A DNA stretch of 64,000 nt from Marinobacter profundi (GCF_002744715.1 NZ_KZ319374.1:156322-220321); one strand, 5' to 3'. Positions 1 to 8,935 are shown, numbered from the stretch's first letter. The notes: generated by a model from the letters alone, not told the origin. Numbers and translations: made by a program.

Positions 1-1467
1 CTGGCGCTGTTGATCCTGCTGGGCCTGGTAACCCGGACGCTGCGGCCGTTGCGGGAGATGGAGGCCCAGGCCGAGGCGATCGGCCGGCGTGACTTCCGCC
101 GGCGCATCCGTGCCGTTGGCACCCGCGACCTGAACCGGGTGAGCGGAGCGATGAACCAGATGGCGGATGACCTTGGCCAGTTGTTTGAAGGCCAGGTAAA
201 ACTGATTCACCACCTGCGGCGGCTCAATAATGAGGACAGTGTTACCGGGCTGGCCAGCCATCGGGCGTTCGACCAGCGGATGCGGGTTGAGGTGGAGACC
301 GAGGAGCGTGCGGCGCCGGGAACGCTGGTGCTGATCCAGCTTGCAGGGTTTGCCGCATTTAACCAGAGCTTTGGCCGGGACGCGGCGGACCGGTTGCTGA
401 AACAGCTGGCCGGCAGGTTGCAGGCGTTTGTCGATGGCCATGCCGGCAGCTTTGCCGGTCGCCGTCTGGGCGCGGAATTTGTCGTATTCATGCCCGGTGT
501 CGTGTTGCCCGACGCGCTGGTCTGGGTCCGCCGGTTGGTGGAGGAGCTCGACGGTATCTACAGTGATGCCGCGGTATCTCTAGACGTGGCGGTCCATGCC
601 GGGGTGGCCGGGACTGCCGAGGGCATGGATGCCCGGGGATTGCTGGCCGCGGCCGATGAGGCCTTGCGCCAGGCCCAGGCCGGCGGCGGTTCCGGTTGTC
701 ATGGTGCCGATCCGGCCCAGGCCGGCCACTTCGGTATCGAAACCTGGCGCGGTCTGATCAGTGGGGCACTGGACCGTCACGAAGTGTTCCTCTGGCAACA
801 GCCGATGATCGCGGCGGCCGATGGTCGCGAGCTGTACCGGCAGGTATTCTCGCGAATCCGTAATGACGGCGGCTGGATCAAGGCGGGCATCTTCGTCCCG
901 ATGGCCGAACGCTTCGGGATGATCGCCGGGGTGGATCAGCAGGCGGCTCGCAAGGCCCTGGCGTGGCTGGCCAGGGAGCCCGACCTCAGCCTGGCACTGT
1001 CGCTTGGCTCGGGCTCGGTGGCCAGCAGCGAGTTCCGGCAGCAGTTTCTTGCTGACCTTGACGCGGCGGGTCATTGTCGCCACCGCCTGTGGACCGGTAT
1101 TTCCGAGCAGACCATCAACCACCATCGTACCGAGGTGGGGCTGCTGGTACGGGCCCTGGAGCGGCTGGGTGTGCCGGTAATCATCGACCGGTTCGGGGTT
1201 GGCGGCGTGCCGTTCAGTTACCTGAGGAATCTGCCGGTCCGCGGGCTACGTATCGACCACAGCTTCATCCATAACATCGACAGCCATGAGGATAACCGGT
1301 TTTACCTCGGTCAGGTGGTGGGAATTGCCCACAGTCGCGGTGTGCAGGTGTTTGTCACTGGTGTGGAAACCGCGGATGAGTGGCAGGTGCTGCGTGAGCT
1401 GGGAGTCGATGGCGCCATGGGCTACCACCTTGGCCGGCCGTCGGAGGCCGAGACTGGCGCGCCCTGA
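1..1467 (+). CDS. LapD-like c-di-GMP receptor (degenerate GGDEF-EAL), 5' truncated
   Basis: The frame is open from the first base of the window, so the N-terminus (normally a first membrane helix and a periplasmic sensor domain) lies outside. What remains is the end of a hydrophobic segment, a HAMP-like linker (residues about 10-60), a GGDEF domain whose signature reads RLGAEF, and an EAL domain whose EAL triplet position reads RQVFSRI. Both catalytic motifs are lost, so it should neither make nor cleave c-di-GMP. LapD proteins bind c-di-GMP through a dead EAL domain and control the periplasmic protease LapG and surface adhesin retention. The role is inferred from architecture; lapG is not in the window. 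A degenerate diguanylate cyclase/phosphodiesterase of another pathway is the alternative. Confidence 0.8.
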   Translation: MALLILLGLVTRTLRPLREMEAQAEAIGRRDFRRRIRAVGTRDLNRVSGAMNQMADDLGQLFEGQVKLIHHLRRLNNEDSVTGLASHRAFDQRMRVEVETEERAAPGTLVLIQLAGFAAFNQSFGRDAADRLLKQLAGRLQAFVDGHAGSFAGRRLGAEFVVFMPGVVLPDALVWVRRLVEELDGIYSDAAVSLDVAVHAGVAGTAEGMDARGLLAAADEALRQAQAGGGSGCHGADPAQAGHFGIETWRGLISGALDRHEVFLWQQPMIAAADGRELYRQVFSRIRNDGGWIKAGIFVPMAERFGMIAGVDQQAARKALAWLAREPDLSLALSLGSGSVASSEFRQQFLADLDAAGHCRHRLWTGISEQTINHHRTEVGLLVRALERLGVPVIIDRFGVGGVPFSYLRNLPVRGLRIDHSFIHNIDSHEDNRFYLGQVVGIAHSRGVQVFVTGVETADEWQVLRELGVDGAMGYHLGRPSEAETGAP

Positions 1468-1559
1468 TGCTGCCAGCACGACCAGAGGGGCATTGAACTG
1501 GCGGAGGGATTCCGTCATCGTTGCCAGATTGTAATCACAGACGACGGGAACAGGATTCT

Positions 1560-2609
1560 ATGGTGAATCGAGTCAAGCAGTATTTCAGGGATCGCCGGGA
1601 TGATATCAGGGATTATTCCGGCGGCAGCGTCGTTGGCAAGTTCATTCTCGCGCTGGTTGTGGTGTATCTGCTGATCGCGATGGTGGTTGGCATCTTCTGG
1701 AGCAGCGAGCCGGAGACCTTCCCGGTGCGCGAGCATACCCGGACGGTTGCCAGCGACATGGGGCGGGAGCCGGTTACCGGATTCGCGACCACCCTGACGA
1801 TGATCCGGATTGCCGAAACCCTGCTCGACAAGCCCGGCGGCTACCTGTCCAACGACATGTTCCCGCCCGGTCTCTGGCTCGACAACATGCCGAGCTGGGA
1901 ATACGGCGTGCTGGTGCAGTTGCGGGACCTGTCGCGGGCAATGCGCAAGGACATCAGCCGTTCCCAGAGCCAGTCCTCGGAAGACCCGGACCTGACCGTG
2001 GCCGAGCCTCAGTTTCACTTTGACAGCGAAAGCTGGGCTATCCCGTCCACCGAGGCGGAATACCGCCGTGGCGTTCAGGCCCTGTATCGTTATCTCGACC
2101 GATTGTCGCGGCCAGGGCAGCCGGATGCGCAGTTTTTCGCCCGTGCGGACAACCTGAGTAACTGGCTGGCAGACCTGGAGACCCGGCTGGGCAGCCTGTC
2201 GCGGGTGCTCGGGGAAAGCGTCGGCAAAACCTCGGTGTCCGATGCGGTGTCCGCGCTTGATAATACGGATCCTCTGGCGCAAGACGGCGAGGCCGGTGAG
2301 ATCAAGACACCCTGGACCAGGATTGACGATGCCTTCTATGAAGCGCGGGGCACGGCCTGGGCACTGTTGCACATCTTCCGCGCCATTGAAGTGGATTTCC
2401 GCAAAGTGCTGGCGGACAAGAACGCCCTCGCCAGTGTCAAACAGATCATCATCGAGCTCGAAGGGAGCCAGGGTGAAATGTGGAGCCCGGTCATTCTCAA
2501 TGGCAGTGGCTTCGGTGTTCTCGCCAACCATTCCCTGACAATGGCGGCCTACCTGTCCCGCGCCAGTGCAGCGATCAGCGACATGCGTGACCTGCTGTCC
2601 CGCGGCTGA
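1560..2609 (+). CDS. DUF2333 family inner-membrane protein
   Basis: A 349-residue protein with a basic N-terminus, one strong membrane helix (about residues 24-46) and a long soluble, probably periplasmic, mainly helical domain. It matches what I know of the DUF2333 family, which is widespread in Gammaproteobacteria and has no established function. The ATG at 1560 is preceded by a GGAACAGGA ribosome site; an upstream in-frame TTG would add 13 residues that do not look like protein. It starts 92 bases after the LapD-like gene on the same strand and ends before a bidirectional terminator. No catalytic motif is visible. Confidence 0.8.
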   Translation: MVNRVKQYFRDRRDDIRDYSGGSVVGKFILALVVVYLLIAMVVGIFWSSEPETFPVREHTRTVASDMGREPVTGFATTLTMIRIAETLLDKPGGYLSNDMFPPGLWLDNMPSWEYGVLVQLRDLSRAMRKDISRSQSQSSEDPDLTVAEPQFHFDSESWAIPSTEAEYRRGVQALYRYLDRLSRPGQPDAQFFARADNLSNWLADLETRLGSLSRVLGESVGKTSVSDAVSALDNTDPLAQDGEAGEIKTPWTRIDDAFYEARGTAWALLHIFRAIEVDFRKVLADKNALASVKQIIIELEGSQGEMWSPVILNGSGFGVLANHSLTMAAYLSRASAAISDMRDLLSRG

Positions 2610-2690
2610 CCGGGAGCGCCTTGGCAGACAACGCGGGTTGGAAGTACTTGGGTTGTAAGTAACGGGTCAGGAAGCAACTGAGCTGGATAC

Positions 2691-2724
2691 AAAAAAGCCG
2701 GGCACTCAGCCCGGCTTTTCTGCA
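2691..2724. terminator. Bidirectional rho-independent terminator between DUF2333 gene and ppa
   Basis: Inverted repeat AAAAGCCGGGC / GCCCGGCTTTT around a short loop, with A-tract on one side and T-tract on the other, between two convergent genes. Confidence 0.9.
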
Positions 2725-2747
2725 TTCATTCGCTAACGTGCGGCTGA

Positions 2748-3278
2748 TCAGTCGCCCTTGTAGGCGTTGACGGCAGCTTCGATCGCTTTCTTGGCCTCGG
2801 CAGCATCGCCCCAGCCCTGGACTTTCACCCACTTGCCGGGCTCCAGGGTCTTGTAGTTTTCGAAGAAGTGCTTGATCTGGTCGCGCAGCAGTTCGGGCAG
2901 ATCTTCGATGTCCTTGACGTTGTGGTAAGTCGTGGTCAGCTTGTCGTGGGGTACCGCCAGCAGCTTGGCATCACCGCCTGCTTCGTCTTCCATGTTGAGC
3001 ACGCCAACCGGGCGGCAGCGGATTACCGAGCCGGCCTGCACCGGGTAAGGTGTAACCACCAGAACGTCGATGGGGTCGCCGTCGTCGGCCAGGGTGTGCG
3101 GGATGAAGCCGTAGTTGGCGGGATAGAACATCGGGGTGGCCATGAAGCGGTCTACCAGCAGGGCGCCCATGTCTTTGTCCAGTTCGTACTTGACCGGGGC
3201 ACTGTTGGCCGGGATTTCGATGGCGACATAGATGTCTTCGGGCGGGTTCTTGCCAGCCGGGATTTGATCAAAGTTCAT
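2748..3278 (-). CDS. ppa: Inorganic pyrophosphatase, family I
   Basis: A 176-residue soluble enzyme that hydrolyses pyrophosphate to two phosphates and so pulls biosynthetic reactions forward. Length equals the usual bacterial family I enzyme. The metal-binding signature D-x-D-P-x-D is present as D66, D68, D71 within DDGDPID, and the fold-typical NYGFIPHT segment precedes it. It stands alone on the minus strand with a GGAAGGATCGC-type ribosome site before the ATG. Its end faces the DUF2333 gene across a shared terminator. Identification is secure. Confidence 0.97.
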   Translation of the reverse strand: MNFDQIPAGKNPPEDIYVAIEIPANSAPVKYELDKDMGALLVDRFMATPMFYPANYGFIPHTLADDGDPIDVLVVTPYPVQAGSVIRCRPVGVLNMEDEAGGDAKLLAVPHDKLTTTYHNVKDIEDLPELLRDQIKHFFENYKTLEPGKWVKVQGWGDAAEAKKAIEAAVNAYKGD

Positions 3279-3421
3279 GAGCGATCCTTCCTGAAGTTGC
3301 GTTTGAAAACGGCGTTGTCGGTTTGACTGCGCTGGCGCTTGGGTGAACGCACAGCGGTTAAAAATTGGGCGCCAATTATACGGAACTCTGCGCAGGATCG
3401 AAACTAAACGTTGGTCGCTCT

Positions 3422-4561
3422 CTACAATTTGATCTGCTTGGCAATCAGTTCCTTCATGATCTCCGTGGTGCCACCGCCGATCGACAGGATCTTGGCGTCC
3501 CGATACAGCCGCTCCACCACCGATTCCCGCATATAGCCCATGCCGCCAAACAGTTGTACCGCTTCGCGGGTAACGCTTTCGCAGACCTCCACAGCGAAGT
3601 TTTTCGCCATGGCCACCTGTTTGACCGGATTTTTGCCGGCCTGCATCAGCGCGGCGCAGCGATAGGTGTATTCCCGGGCGACGTCAATTTGGGTGGCCAT
3701 GTCCACCAGCTTATGGCGGGTAACCTGGAAGCTGGCGATGCTGCGGCCGAAGGCCTGGCGCTGCCCGGCGTACTCCAGGGCCGCTTCGTAGGCCAGCTGG
3801 GCAGTCATGTAGGCCATGATGGACAGGCTCAGCCGCTCCGCCAGGAAGTTGCTCATGATGGCGATGAAACCGGCGTTTTCGGCGCCGATCAGGCGGTCTG
3901 CCGGTACCCGGCAGTCCTCGAAGAAGAGCTCGGCGGTATCACTGGCCCACCAGCCCATTTTTTTCAGCTTCTTGCCGGTGCTGAAACCGGGGGTATCGCG
4001 GTCAATCAATAGCAGGCTGACGCCGCCATGGCCGGCGCCGCCGGTGCGCACCGCAACGGTGTAGTGATCGGCGCGGATACCGCTGGTGATGAAGGTTTTG
4101 CTGCCGTTGACGATGTAGTGGTCACCGTCTCGTACTGCACGGGTTTTCAGGTTGGCGACGTCAGAGCCGCCGCCAGGTTCGGTGACCGCCAGGGCGGCAA
4201 TTTTTTCCCCCCGCAGGACCGGTGGCACGATCTGCTCGCGGATTTCCTTGCGGGCCCATTTCGCGACCGGTGGCAGGCCGATGTCGAGGGAGCCGAGGCT
4301 GGCAACCAGGCCGCCGGAGGTTGAGCGCATGAGTTCTTCGGATACCGCCACTTTCAGGAAGATGTCACCTTCACCGGTGCCGCCGAGGGCCTCGGGAAAA
4401 CCGATGCCCAGCAAACCGGCCTCGCCCGCTTTCAGGTACAGCTCGCGGGGAAACTCGCCGGCTTCTTCCCAGTCGTCGATGTGGGGCAGGACGTGGGCCT
4501 GGATGAATTTGCGGGCACTCAAGCGTGCCTGCTCGTGGGTTTCGTTGAAATAACTGGTCAC
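3422..4561 (-). CDS. Acyl-CoA dehydrogenase (LCAD/IVD-type active site)
   Basis: A 379-residue FAD-dependent acyl-CoA dehydrogenase that introduces a trans-2 double bond into an acyl-CoA and passes electrons to electron-transfer flavoprotein. The FAD/substrate motifs [10 protein letters not shown] and the QRQAFG segment are present. The C-terminal position that carries the catalytic Glu in medium-chain enzymes is Gly (IGGGTTEI); instead Glu at about residue 259 ([16 protein letters not shown]) aligns with the base of long-chain and isovaleryl enzymes. I chose the GTG at 4561 because GGAGAG lies just upstream and the length then fits the family; an upstream start would add 35 residues that do not resemble the family. 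Substrate chain length cannot be told from sequence alone. Confidence 0.9.
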   Translation of the reverse strand: MTSYFNETHEQARLSARKFIQAHVLPHIDDWEEAGEFPRELYLKAGEAGLLGIGFPEALGGTGEGDIFLKVAVSEELMRSTSGGLVASLGSLDIGLPPVAKWARKEIREQIVPPVLRGEKIAALAVTEPGGGSDVANLKTRAVRDGDHYIVNGSKTFITSGIRADHYTVAVRTGGAGHGGVSLLLIDRDTPGFSTGKKLKKMGWWASDTAELFFEDCRVPADRLIGAENAGFIAIMSNFLAERLSLSIMAYMTAQLAYEAALEYAGQRQAFGRSIASFQVTRHKLVDMATQIDVAREYTYRCAALMQAGKNPVKQVAMAKNFAVEVCESVTREAVQLFGGMGYMRESVVERLYRDAKILSIGGGTTEIMKELIAKQIKL

Positions 4562-4616
4562 CTTGCGCTCTCCCTGAAGGACTTTTCGGTGACTGCAGTG
4601 TTGCCGATTTTGGTTA

Positions 4617-4634
4617 GCCAAGCAAGCGCTTGGT
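4617..4634. promoter_or_regulatory. Candidate TetR-type operator upstream of acyl-CoA dehydrogenase
   Basis: Perfect ten-base palindrome CAAGCGCTTG (4623-4632) inside the longer dyad CCAAGCAAGCGCTTGG, about 60 bases upstream of the GTG start. Palindromes of this kind often serve TetR-family repressors of acyl-CoA genes. No regulator is adjacent, so this is inference. Confidence 0.35.
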
Positions 4635-4679
4635 TTGCTCTTTAGGGCAGGAATTGAGGGGGGCAAAAATTGGGGGCAA

Positions 4680-4703
4680 GAAAAAGCCCGACCAGGTCGG
4701 GCT
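4680..4703 (-). terminator. Rho-independent terminator of rpiA
   Basis: On the minus strand AGCCCGA, a five-base loop and TCGGGCT are followed by five T residues, 25 bases after the rpiA stop codon. Confidence 0.9.
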
Positions 4704-4728
4704 GTGATGCAACTGGCGGTCGCCGGGC

Positions 4729-5409
4729 TCAGATACCCTTGCGGGCTATGCTTTTGACGCCGTCCTTGGTGCCCAACAGCAACAGGTCGGCGGGGCGGCG
4801 GGCAAACAGGCCATTGGTGACCACGCCCACGATCTGGTTGAGTTGTTCTTCGATCTGGATCGGACGCGAGATATCGAGGTTGTGAATGTCGATTATGATG
4901 TTGCCGTTGTCGGTCACCACGCCTTCCCGGTACACCGGGTCGCCACCGAGTTTGACGATTTCCCGGCCGACGTGGCTGCGGGCCATGGGGATGACTTCCA
5001 CCGGCAGTGGGAACTGGCCCAGTACGCCCACCAGTTTGGACTCGTCGGCAATGCAGATGAAGGTCCTGGCCACGGCCGCCACGATCTTCTCCCGGGTCAG
5101 CGCGGCGCCGCCCCCCTTGATCAGTTCCAGTCGCTCGTTGGCCTCGTCGGCACCGTCTACGTAAAACTCGATGTCGCCCGCGCTGTTGAGGTCATAGACC
5201 GGAATGCCATGACCCTTGAGGCGTTCGGCGGTGGCTTCGGAGCTGGCCACGGCGCCGTCAAACTCAGTGCGGAGGTCCGCCAGCATGTCGATGAAGAAGT
5301 TTGCGGTGCTTCCGGTTCCCACCCCGATGATGCTGTCGCTGCTCAGTCGCGGGGCAATGTAGTCCAGTGCGGCCTTGGCAACGGCTTTCTTGAGTTCGTC
5401 CTGATTCAT
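4729..5409 (-). CDS. rpiA: Ribose-5-phosphate isomerase A
   Basis: A 226-residue cytoplasmic enzyme of the pentose phosphate pathway that interconverts ribose-5-phosphate and ribulose-5-phosphate. Family motifs are intact: the phosphate-binding [13 protein letters not shown] (about residues 29-41), YVDGADEAN with catalytic acids (about 83-91) and the [12 protein letters not shown] segment. Length matches the E. coli enzyme. It is a single gene with its own terminator. It is divergent from ilvA, an arrangement common in gammaproteobacteria. Confidence 0.97.
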   Translation of the reverse strand: MNQDELKKAVAKAALDYIAPRLSSDSIIGVGTGSTANFFIDMLADLRTEFDGAVASSEATAERLKGHGIPVYDLNSAGDIEFYVDGADEANERLELIKGGGAALTREKIVAAVARTFICIADESKLVGVLGQFPLPVEVIPMARSHVGREIVKLGGDPVYREGVVTDNGNIIIDIHNLDISRPIQIEEQLNQIVGVVTNGLFARRPADLLLLGTKDGVKSIARKGI

Positions 5410-5600
5410 TGGGGGCTCCGGGTGCGCGATCGATGAATTTGGGTTTATTATAACCGCGCAGGGTCTTCGCTTATAGACGAAGCCCCGCCAAACTTTCTAC
5501 ACTGTCTGTTTCCCAGCCAGATCTTATCCCCGGGGCGTCAGCAGAAGTGCTGTCACCCGTCCGGGATCTGCTTGTTTTTCAGAAAACGGAATTCAACGTT

Positions 5601-7130
5601 ATGTCGCAACGCTACATCAAGAAAATCCTGGATGCCCGAGTCTACGATGTTGCCATCGAGACCCCGCTGACCGAAGCCCGCAGCCTGTCCAAGCGTTTCG
5701 GCAACAACATTATGCTCAAGCGGGAAGATCTGCAGCCGGTATTTTCATTCAAGATTCGCGGTGCCTATAACCGGATTGCCCAGCTGTCTGATGAGCAGAA
5801 GGCCAAGGGCGTGATCTGCGCCTCGGCCGGCAACCACGCCCAGGGCGTGGCACTGGCGTCCAGGAAGCTGGGCATCAAGGCGGTGATCGTGATGCCCCAG
5901 ACCACACCGGACATCAAGGTGAAATCGGTCAAGGCCAACGGCGCCCGGGTTGTACTTCGGGGCGACGCGTTTGACGAAGCGGCCAGCCATGCCCAGGAGC
6001 TGATTGCGAAGCACGGCTACACCTACATTCCGCCCTATGACGATCCCGACGTGATCGCCGGCCAGGGCACCGTGGCCATGGAGATGATGTGGCAGTTCAC
6101 CCATCCGCTGCACGCGGTGTTCATTCCGGTCGGCGGTGGTGGCCTGATCGCCGGCATGGCGGCTTACATCAAATACCTGCGCCCGGAGATCAAGGTAATC
6201 GGCGTTGAGCCGGAGGATTCCAACTGCCTGCAGGCGGCCATGGCGGCCGGTGAACGGGTGATTCTCGATGAAGTGGGGATTTTTGCCGACGGGGTCGCGG
6301 TGAAGCAGATCGGTGAGGAACCCTGGAACATCTGCAAGGATGCGGTGGATGAGGTAATCACGGTGTCCACCGACGAGATCTGCGCTGCCATCAAGGATGT
6401 CTTCGAGGATACCCGGTCCATTGCCGAGCCCGCCGGGGCGCTGTCGGTGGCCGGGCTCAAGAAATACATCGAGCGGGAAAAGCTGGAAGGGGAAAACCTG
6501 GCGGGGGTGCTCAGTGGTGCCAACATGAACTTCGACCGGTTGCGCTACATCTCGGAACGGACAGAAATCGGCGAGAAGCGGGAAGCAATCCTCGCGGTCA
6601 CCATCCCCGAGCGCCCGGGCGCGTTCAAGACGTTCATCAACGCCTTGCACAAGCGCAGTATTACCGAGTTCAACTACCGTTTTGCGGACACCGAGCAGGC
6701 GGTCATCTTTGTGGGTATCCAGATCCAGTCTGGCGGCCTGGGTCGTGACGAGCTGGTCCAGGACCTGAGGGAGTCGGGCTACTCCGTGGTGGACCTGACC
6801 GACAGCGACATGGCCAAGCAGCATATCCGTCACATGGTGGGTGGCCACGCACCGGCGGTGAGCAACGAGCGGGTCTTCCAGTTCGAGTTCCCGGAGCGGC
6901 CGGGGGCGTTGCTCAAGTTCCTGATGTCCCTGGGTACCCGCTGGAACATTTCCATGTTCCATTACCGCAATCACGGCGCGGCCTACAGCCGCGTGCTGAT
7001 GGGAGCCCAGGTGGAGGATGGCGAAATGGCCGCTTTTCACACCATGCTGGACAAAGTGGGATTCCGTTACGAAGACATGACTGACAACGAAGCCTACCGT
7101 CTGTTTCTGGGCGCCGGTAACGGGCATTAA
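5601..7130 (+). CDS. ilvA: Threonine ammonia-lyase, biosynthetic (IlvA)
   Basis: A 509-residue PLP enzyme converting threonine to 2-oxobutanoate and ammonia, the first step of isoleucine synthesis. The PLP lysine is K51 in SFKIRGAYNR; the glycine-rich phosphate loop GGGGLIAG is present. Two C-terminal ACT-like domains (about residues 330-500, with repeated PERPGAF/PERPGALL starts) give the long, feedback-inhibited biosynthetic form rather than the short catabolic one. I chose the ATG at 5601 because MSQRYIKKIL matches typical starts; an in-frame start 54 bases upstream is less likely. Divergent from rpiA. Confidence 0.96.
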   Translation: MSQRYIKKILDARVYDVAIETPLTEARSLSKRFGNNIMLKREDLQPVFSFKIRGAYNRIAQLSDEQKAKGVICASAGNHAQGVALASRKLGIKAVIVMPQTTPDIKVKSVKANGARVVLRGDAFDEAASHAQELIAKHGYTYIPPYDDPDVIAGQGTVAMEMMWQFTHPLHAVFIPVGGGGLIAGMAAYIKYLRPEIKVIGVEPEDSNCLQAAMAAGERVILDEVGIFADGVAVKQIGEEPWNICKDAVDEVITVSTDEICAAIKDVFEDTRSIAEPAGALSVAGLKKYIEREKLEGENLAGVLSGANMNFDRLRYISERTEIGEKREAILAVTIPERPGAFKTFINALHKRSITEFNYRFADTEQAVIFVGIQIQSGGLGRDELVQDLRESGYSVVDLTDSDMAKQHIRHMVGGHAPAVSNERVFQFEFPERPGALLKFLMSLGTRWNISMFHYRNHGAAYSRVLMGAQVEDGEMAAFHTMLDKVGFRYEDMTDNEAYRLFLGAGNGH

Positions 7131-7216
7131 CAAAAGTTAACCCGTCAAAAATTGTAAATTCCGGATTGCGTGTTAGTCTTTCGGCTAATTCTCTAATTCC
7201 ATAATAGCTGCATGAT

Positions 7217-7241
7217 TTTACGGAGCTTTGAGCTCCGTAAA
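7217..7241 (+). promoter_or_regulatory. Perfect 11-bp hairpin in the leader of a small gene
   Basis: TTTACGGAGCT and AGCTCCGTAAA flank a TTG loop. There is no T-tract, so it is not a standard terminator for ilvA. It ends 16 bases before the start codon of the 54-residue membrane protein, just ahead of its GGGGAC ribosome site, so it could shield or protect the messenger 5' end. Confidence 0.6.
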
Positions 7242-7257
7242 CCGGGGACAACAAACC

Positions 7258-7422
7258 ATGGGACGTAAGCCTGACATTATCCGGGCGGTAGTGCTGATTT
7301 TTACGGTCGGACTTGTCATCACCGGATTTACTTCCCTGCAGGCCTCTGAAGACAGTCGACGGGGTGCCGTGCCGCAGGTGAGTGTCAGTGATAACGGATA
7401 TGCTATCAACGCCAGGGACTGA
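7258..7422 (+). CDS. Small single-span membrane protein, unknown
   Basis: A 54-residue protein with a basic N-terminus, one hydrophobic helix (about residues 8-28) and a short hydrophilic tail. It could be an anchored peptide or could be cut after LQA at about residue 29. The start has a GGGGAC ribosome site. The gene is bracketed by an 11-bp hairpin in the leader and a strong terminator whose stem overlaps the stop codon, so it is a self-contained transcription unit of about 220 bases. I do not recognise a family. The RNA itself could also be functional. Confidence 0.6.
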   Translation: MGRKPDIIRAVVLIFTVGLVITGFTSLQASEDSRRGAVPQVSVSDNGYAINARD

Positions 7423-7438
7423 AAACCCTGGCGTTTTT
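7410..7438 (+). terminator. Rho-independent terminator of the small membrane protein gene
   Basis: CGCCAGGG / CCCTGGCG stem with an eight-base loop followed by TTTTT. The upstream arm lies inside the last codons and the TGA stop falls in the loop. Confidence 0.9.
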
Positions 7439-7451
7439 CGTTGTAGCGTCG

Positions 7452-8081
7452 TTATATCCGGTAGCAAGCCTTTTCAGTAACCACCGCGTGGAGTGGCACG
7501 TCCCAGGGCTCGACGGGCAGGCGGCTGACCTGTTGGCGGTCGTGCGCAATGCCAATCAGCCTGGGCGCCAGCCGCGCGTGGCGACGGCTGAAGGCAAAGG
7601 TCCGGTCATAGAATCCCCCTCCCATCCCCAGCCGACCTCCTGACAGGTCAAACCCCACCAGTGGCAGCAATACGGCATCCAGGGCCCAGGCCGGCCGTCT
7701 CAGGCCCTTGTGGAATTCGGGCTCCGGAATACCGAACCGGTTGGTAGTGAGGGTGGACTCGTCCCGGTAGGGGCTGAATACCATCCGCCCGCGGTGGATC
7801 GGGTGCAACACCGGCAGGTAAAAATGCACACCGCGACGGCGGGCAAAGGCCATATAGGGGTGAGGGTCGATCTCGCCATCGTTGGGCAGGTAGACCGCAA
7901 TGTGTCTGGCCCGGTGCAGTTCTGCCATGGCGAGCAGGTTGCGGGCGAGGTTGTCGGCGGCCGCCGTCTGTTGCTGTTCGGTCAGGGATTGCCGCAGGCG
8001 GCGGAGATGCTTGCGCAGTTCGCTGCGGTTGCTGGTGTCAGGGTGGGCTTCAAAGGGTTCTGGTGCGGATAACTGGCTCAA
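7452..8081 (-). CDS. ygfA: 5-formyltetrahydrofolate cyclo-ligase
   Basis: About 209 residues. The enzyme uses ATP to convert 5-formyl-THF to 5,10-methenyl-THF and returns this storage folate to one-carbon metabolism. The C-terminal signature LGMGGGFYDRTFA is intact, and the substrate segment FGIPEP is present. The TTG at 8081 with upstream GGGAAG is chosen because no ATG or GTG start is near, and longer readings would run into the 6S RNA. It lies directly downstream of 6S RNA, the conserved ssrS-ygfA arrangement, so the two may be co-transcribed. The start codon remains uncertain. Confidence 0.88.
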   Translation of the reverse strand: MSQLSAPEPFEAHPDTSNRSELRKHLRRLRQSLTEQQQTAAADNLARNLLAMAELHRARHIAVYLPNDGEIDPHPYMAFARRRGVHFYLPVLHPIHRGRMVFSPYRDESTLTTNRFGIPEPEFHKGLRRPAWALDAVLLPLVGFDLSGGRLGMGGGFYDRTFAFSRRHARLAPRLIGIAHDRQQVSRLPVEPWDVPLHAVVTEKACYRI

Positions 8082-8085
8082 ATAA

Positions 8086-8264
8086 AGCTTCCCGGGCTGC
8101 CGTGATCGGATGTGGCCCTTGAACCCAGAGTTCAAGGTCGGTGGCCGCTGTGACATATTAGGCTTTCCCCCGCGGGGGACATGCTCACAATGTCCTGAAG
8201 TAGCCACCTGGGTAATGCGCATCGGCTCGAGGACGTACCCGACCTTCGAACAGCCCAGGAAGTT
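8086..8264 (-). ncRNA. ssrS: 6S RNA (ssrS)
   Basis: A regulatory RNA that mimics an open promoter and sequesters sigma-70 RNA polymerase in stationary phase. The terminal stem is a 12-bp pairing between CTTCCTGGGCTG (8262-8251) and CAGCCCGGGAAG (8099-8088), with one G-U pair. The family hallmark near the 3' end is present as CCTTGAACTCTGGGTTCAAGG. It sits between zapA and ygfA, its usual place. Ends are estimated from the terminal stem and from the promoter, giving about 179 nt, the normal length. Confidence 0.92.
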
Positions 8265-8270
8265 GATGCC

Positions 8271-8301
8271 ATTATACGGGTACAACGGGGGCCAATTGCA
8301 A
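8271..8301 (-). promoter_or_regulatory. Promoter of 6S RNA
   Basis: Minus-strand TATAAT at 8276-8271 with TTGCAA at 8301-8296 (19-base spacer, somewhat long). The -10 element is perfect and is placed seven bases before the predicted RNA start. Confidence 0.7.
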
Positions 8302-8352
8302 ACATGATCTTCGGTCGTTTTGTTCCCGGGGCCGGTTGCCCTGCGGCGGCGG

Positions 8353-8646
8353 TTACTTGCCGGCGTCTCCGAGCGCACTGTCGAGTTTTTCGTCCATCGC
8401 CTTCAGCAGACTGCTGGCGGCACCGGACATGGTGTTCTGCTCCAGCAGGTCGTGGGTGATGTTCAGGGCGGCCATGACAGCGATGCGTTCGGTGCCGAAC
8501 ACCTTGCCGCTGGCCCGGATCTCCCGCATTTTGACGTCGAGGTGGCGGGCTGACTTGATCAGTTCGTCACGGGCCTCCTCCGGGCAGGCCACCAGGTATT
8601 CCTTGTCCATGATCCGGACTTCGACGGTTGTCGGTTTTTGAGACAT
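8353..8646 (-). CDS. zapA: Cell division protein ZapA
   Basis: A 97-residue protein that binds and bundles FtsZ protofilaments at mid-cell. The N-terminal beta-hairpin domain (VEVRIMDKEYLVACPEE) and the C-terminal helix that forms the tetramer coiled coil are both present, and length is as expected. Its start overlaps the stop of the upstream ZapB-like gene by one base (TGATG), indicating translational coupling. The gene order zapB-like, zapA, 6S RNA, ygfA is conserved in gammaproteobacteria. Confidence 0.92.
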   Translation of the reverse strand: MSQKPTTVEVRIMDKEYLVACPEEARDELIKSARHLDVKMREIRASGKVFGTERIAVMAALNITHDLLEQNTMSGAASSLLKAMDEKLDSALGDAGK

Positions 8647-8852
8647 CAGTGCTGCTCCAGTGCCCGCAGGCGTCCAATCATCGCCTCGATCTTGTTCTTG
8701 GCGAGATCATTCTTGTGGGTCAGCTGGGCCCGTTCCCGCTGCCAGTCTTCCTGCAACTCCCGCATGGCGGCGTTTTCCTGTTCCAGTTTGTGGCAGCGTG
8801 CAATCAGCCGGTCGAGCTTGTCCGCCAATGCCTGCAGTTCGGACTGTTCCAT
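8646..8852 (-). CDS. ZapB-like coiled-coil protein (TIGR02449 type)
   Basis: A 68-residue protein that is almost entirely one predicted coiled coil, rich in Glu, Gln, Leu and Arg with a leucine heptad pattern. It corresponds to the TIGR02449 family of small proteins encoded just upstream of zapA. Its partner position and shape suggest a cell-division accessory role like ZapB, which links ZapA to the chromosome-terminus protein MatP, but the function is not shown here. It is the first gene of the operon. Confidence 0.82.
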   Translation of the reverse strand: MEQSELQALADKLDRLIARCHKLEQENAAMRELQEDWQRERAQLTHKNDLAKNKIEAMIGRLRALEQH

Positions 8853-8935
8853 GGTTGATCCAACATGGTTTGTTGTGAATGGAACTAACTATAAGTGTGG
8901 ACTCTAAGTTGGTCAATTTACAGGGCTGTCATGGC

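Noticed and set aside
8082..8378. N-terminal extension of the 5-formyl-THF cyclo-ligase reading to 8378
   Set aside because: The extension coincides with the 6S RNA and its promoter and has no similarity to the enzyme family.
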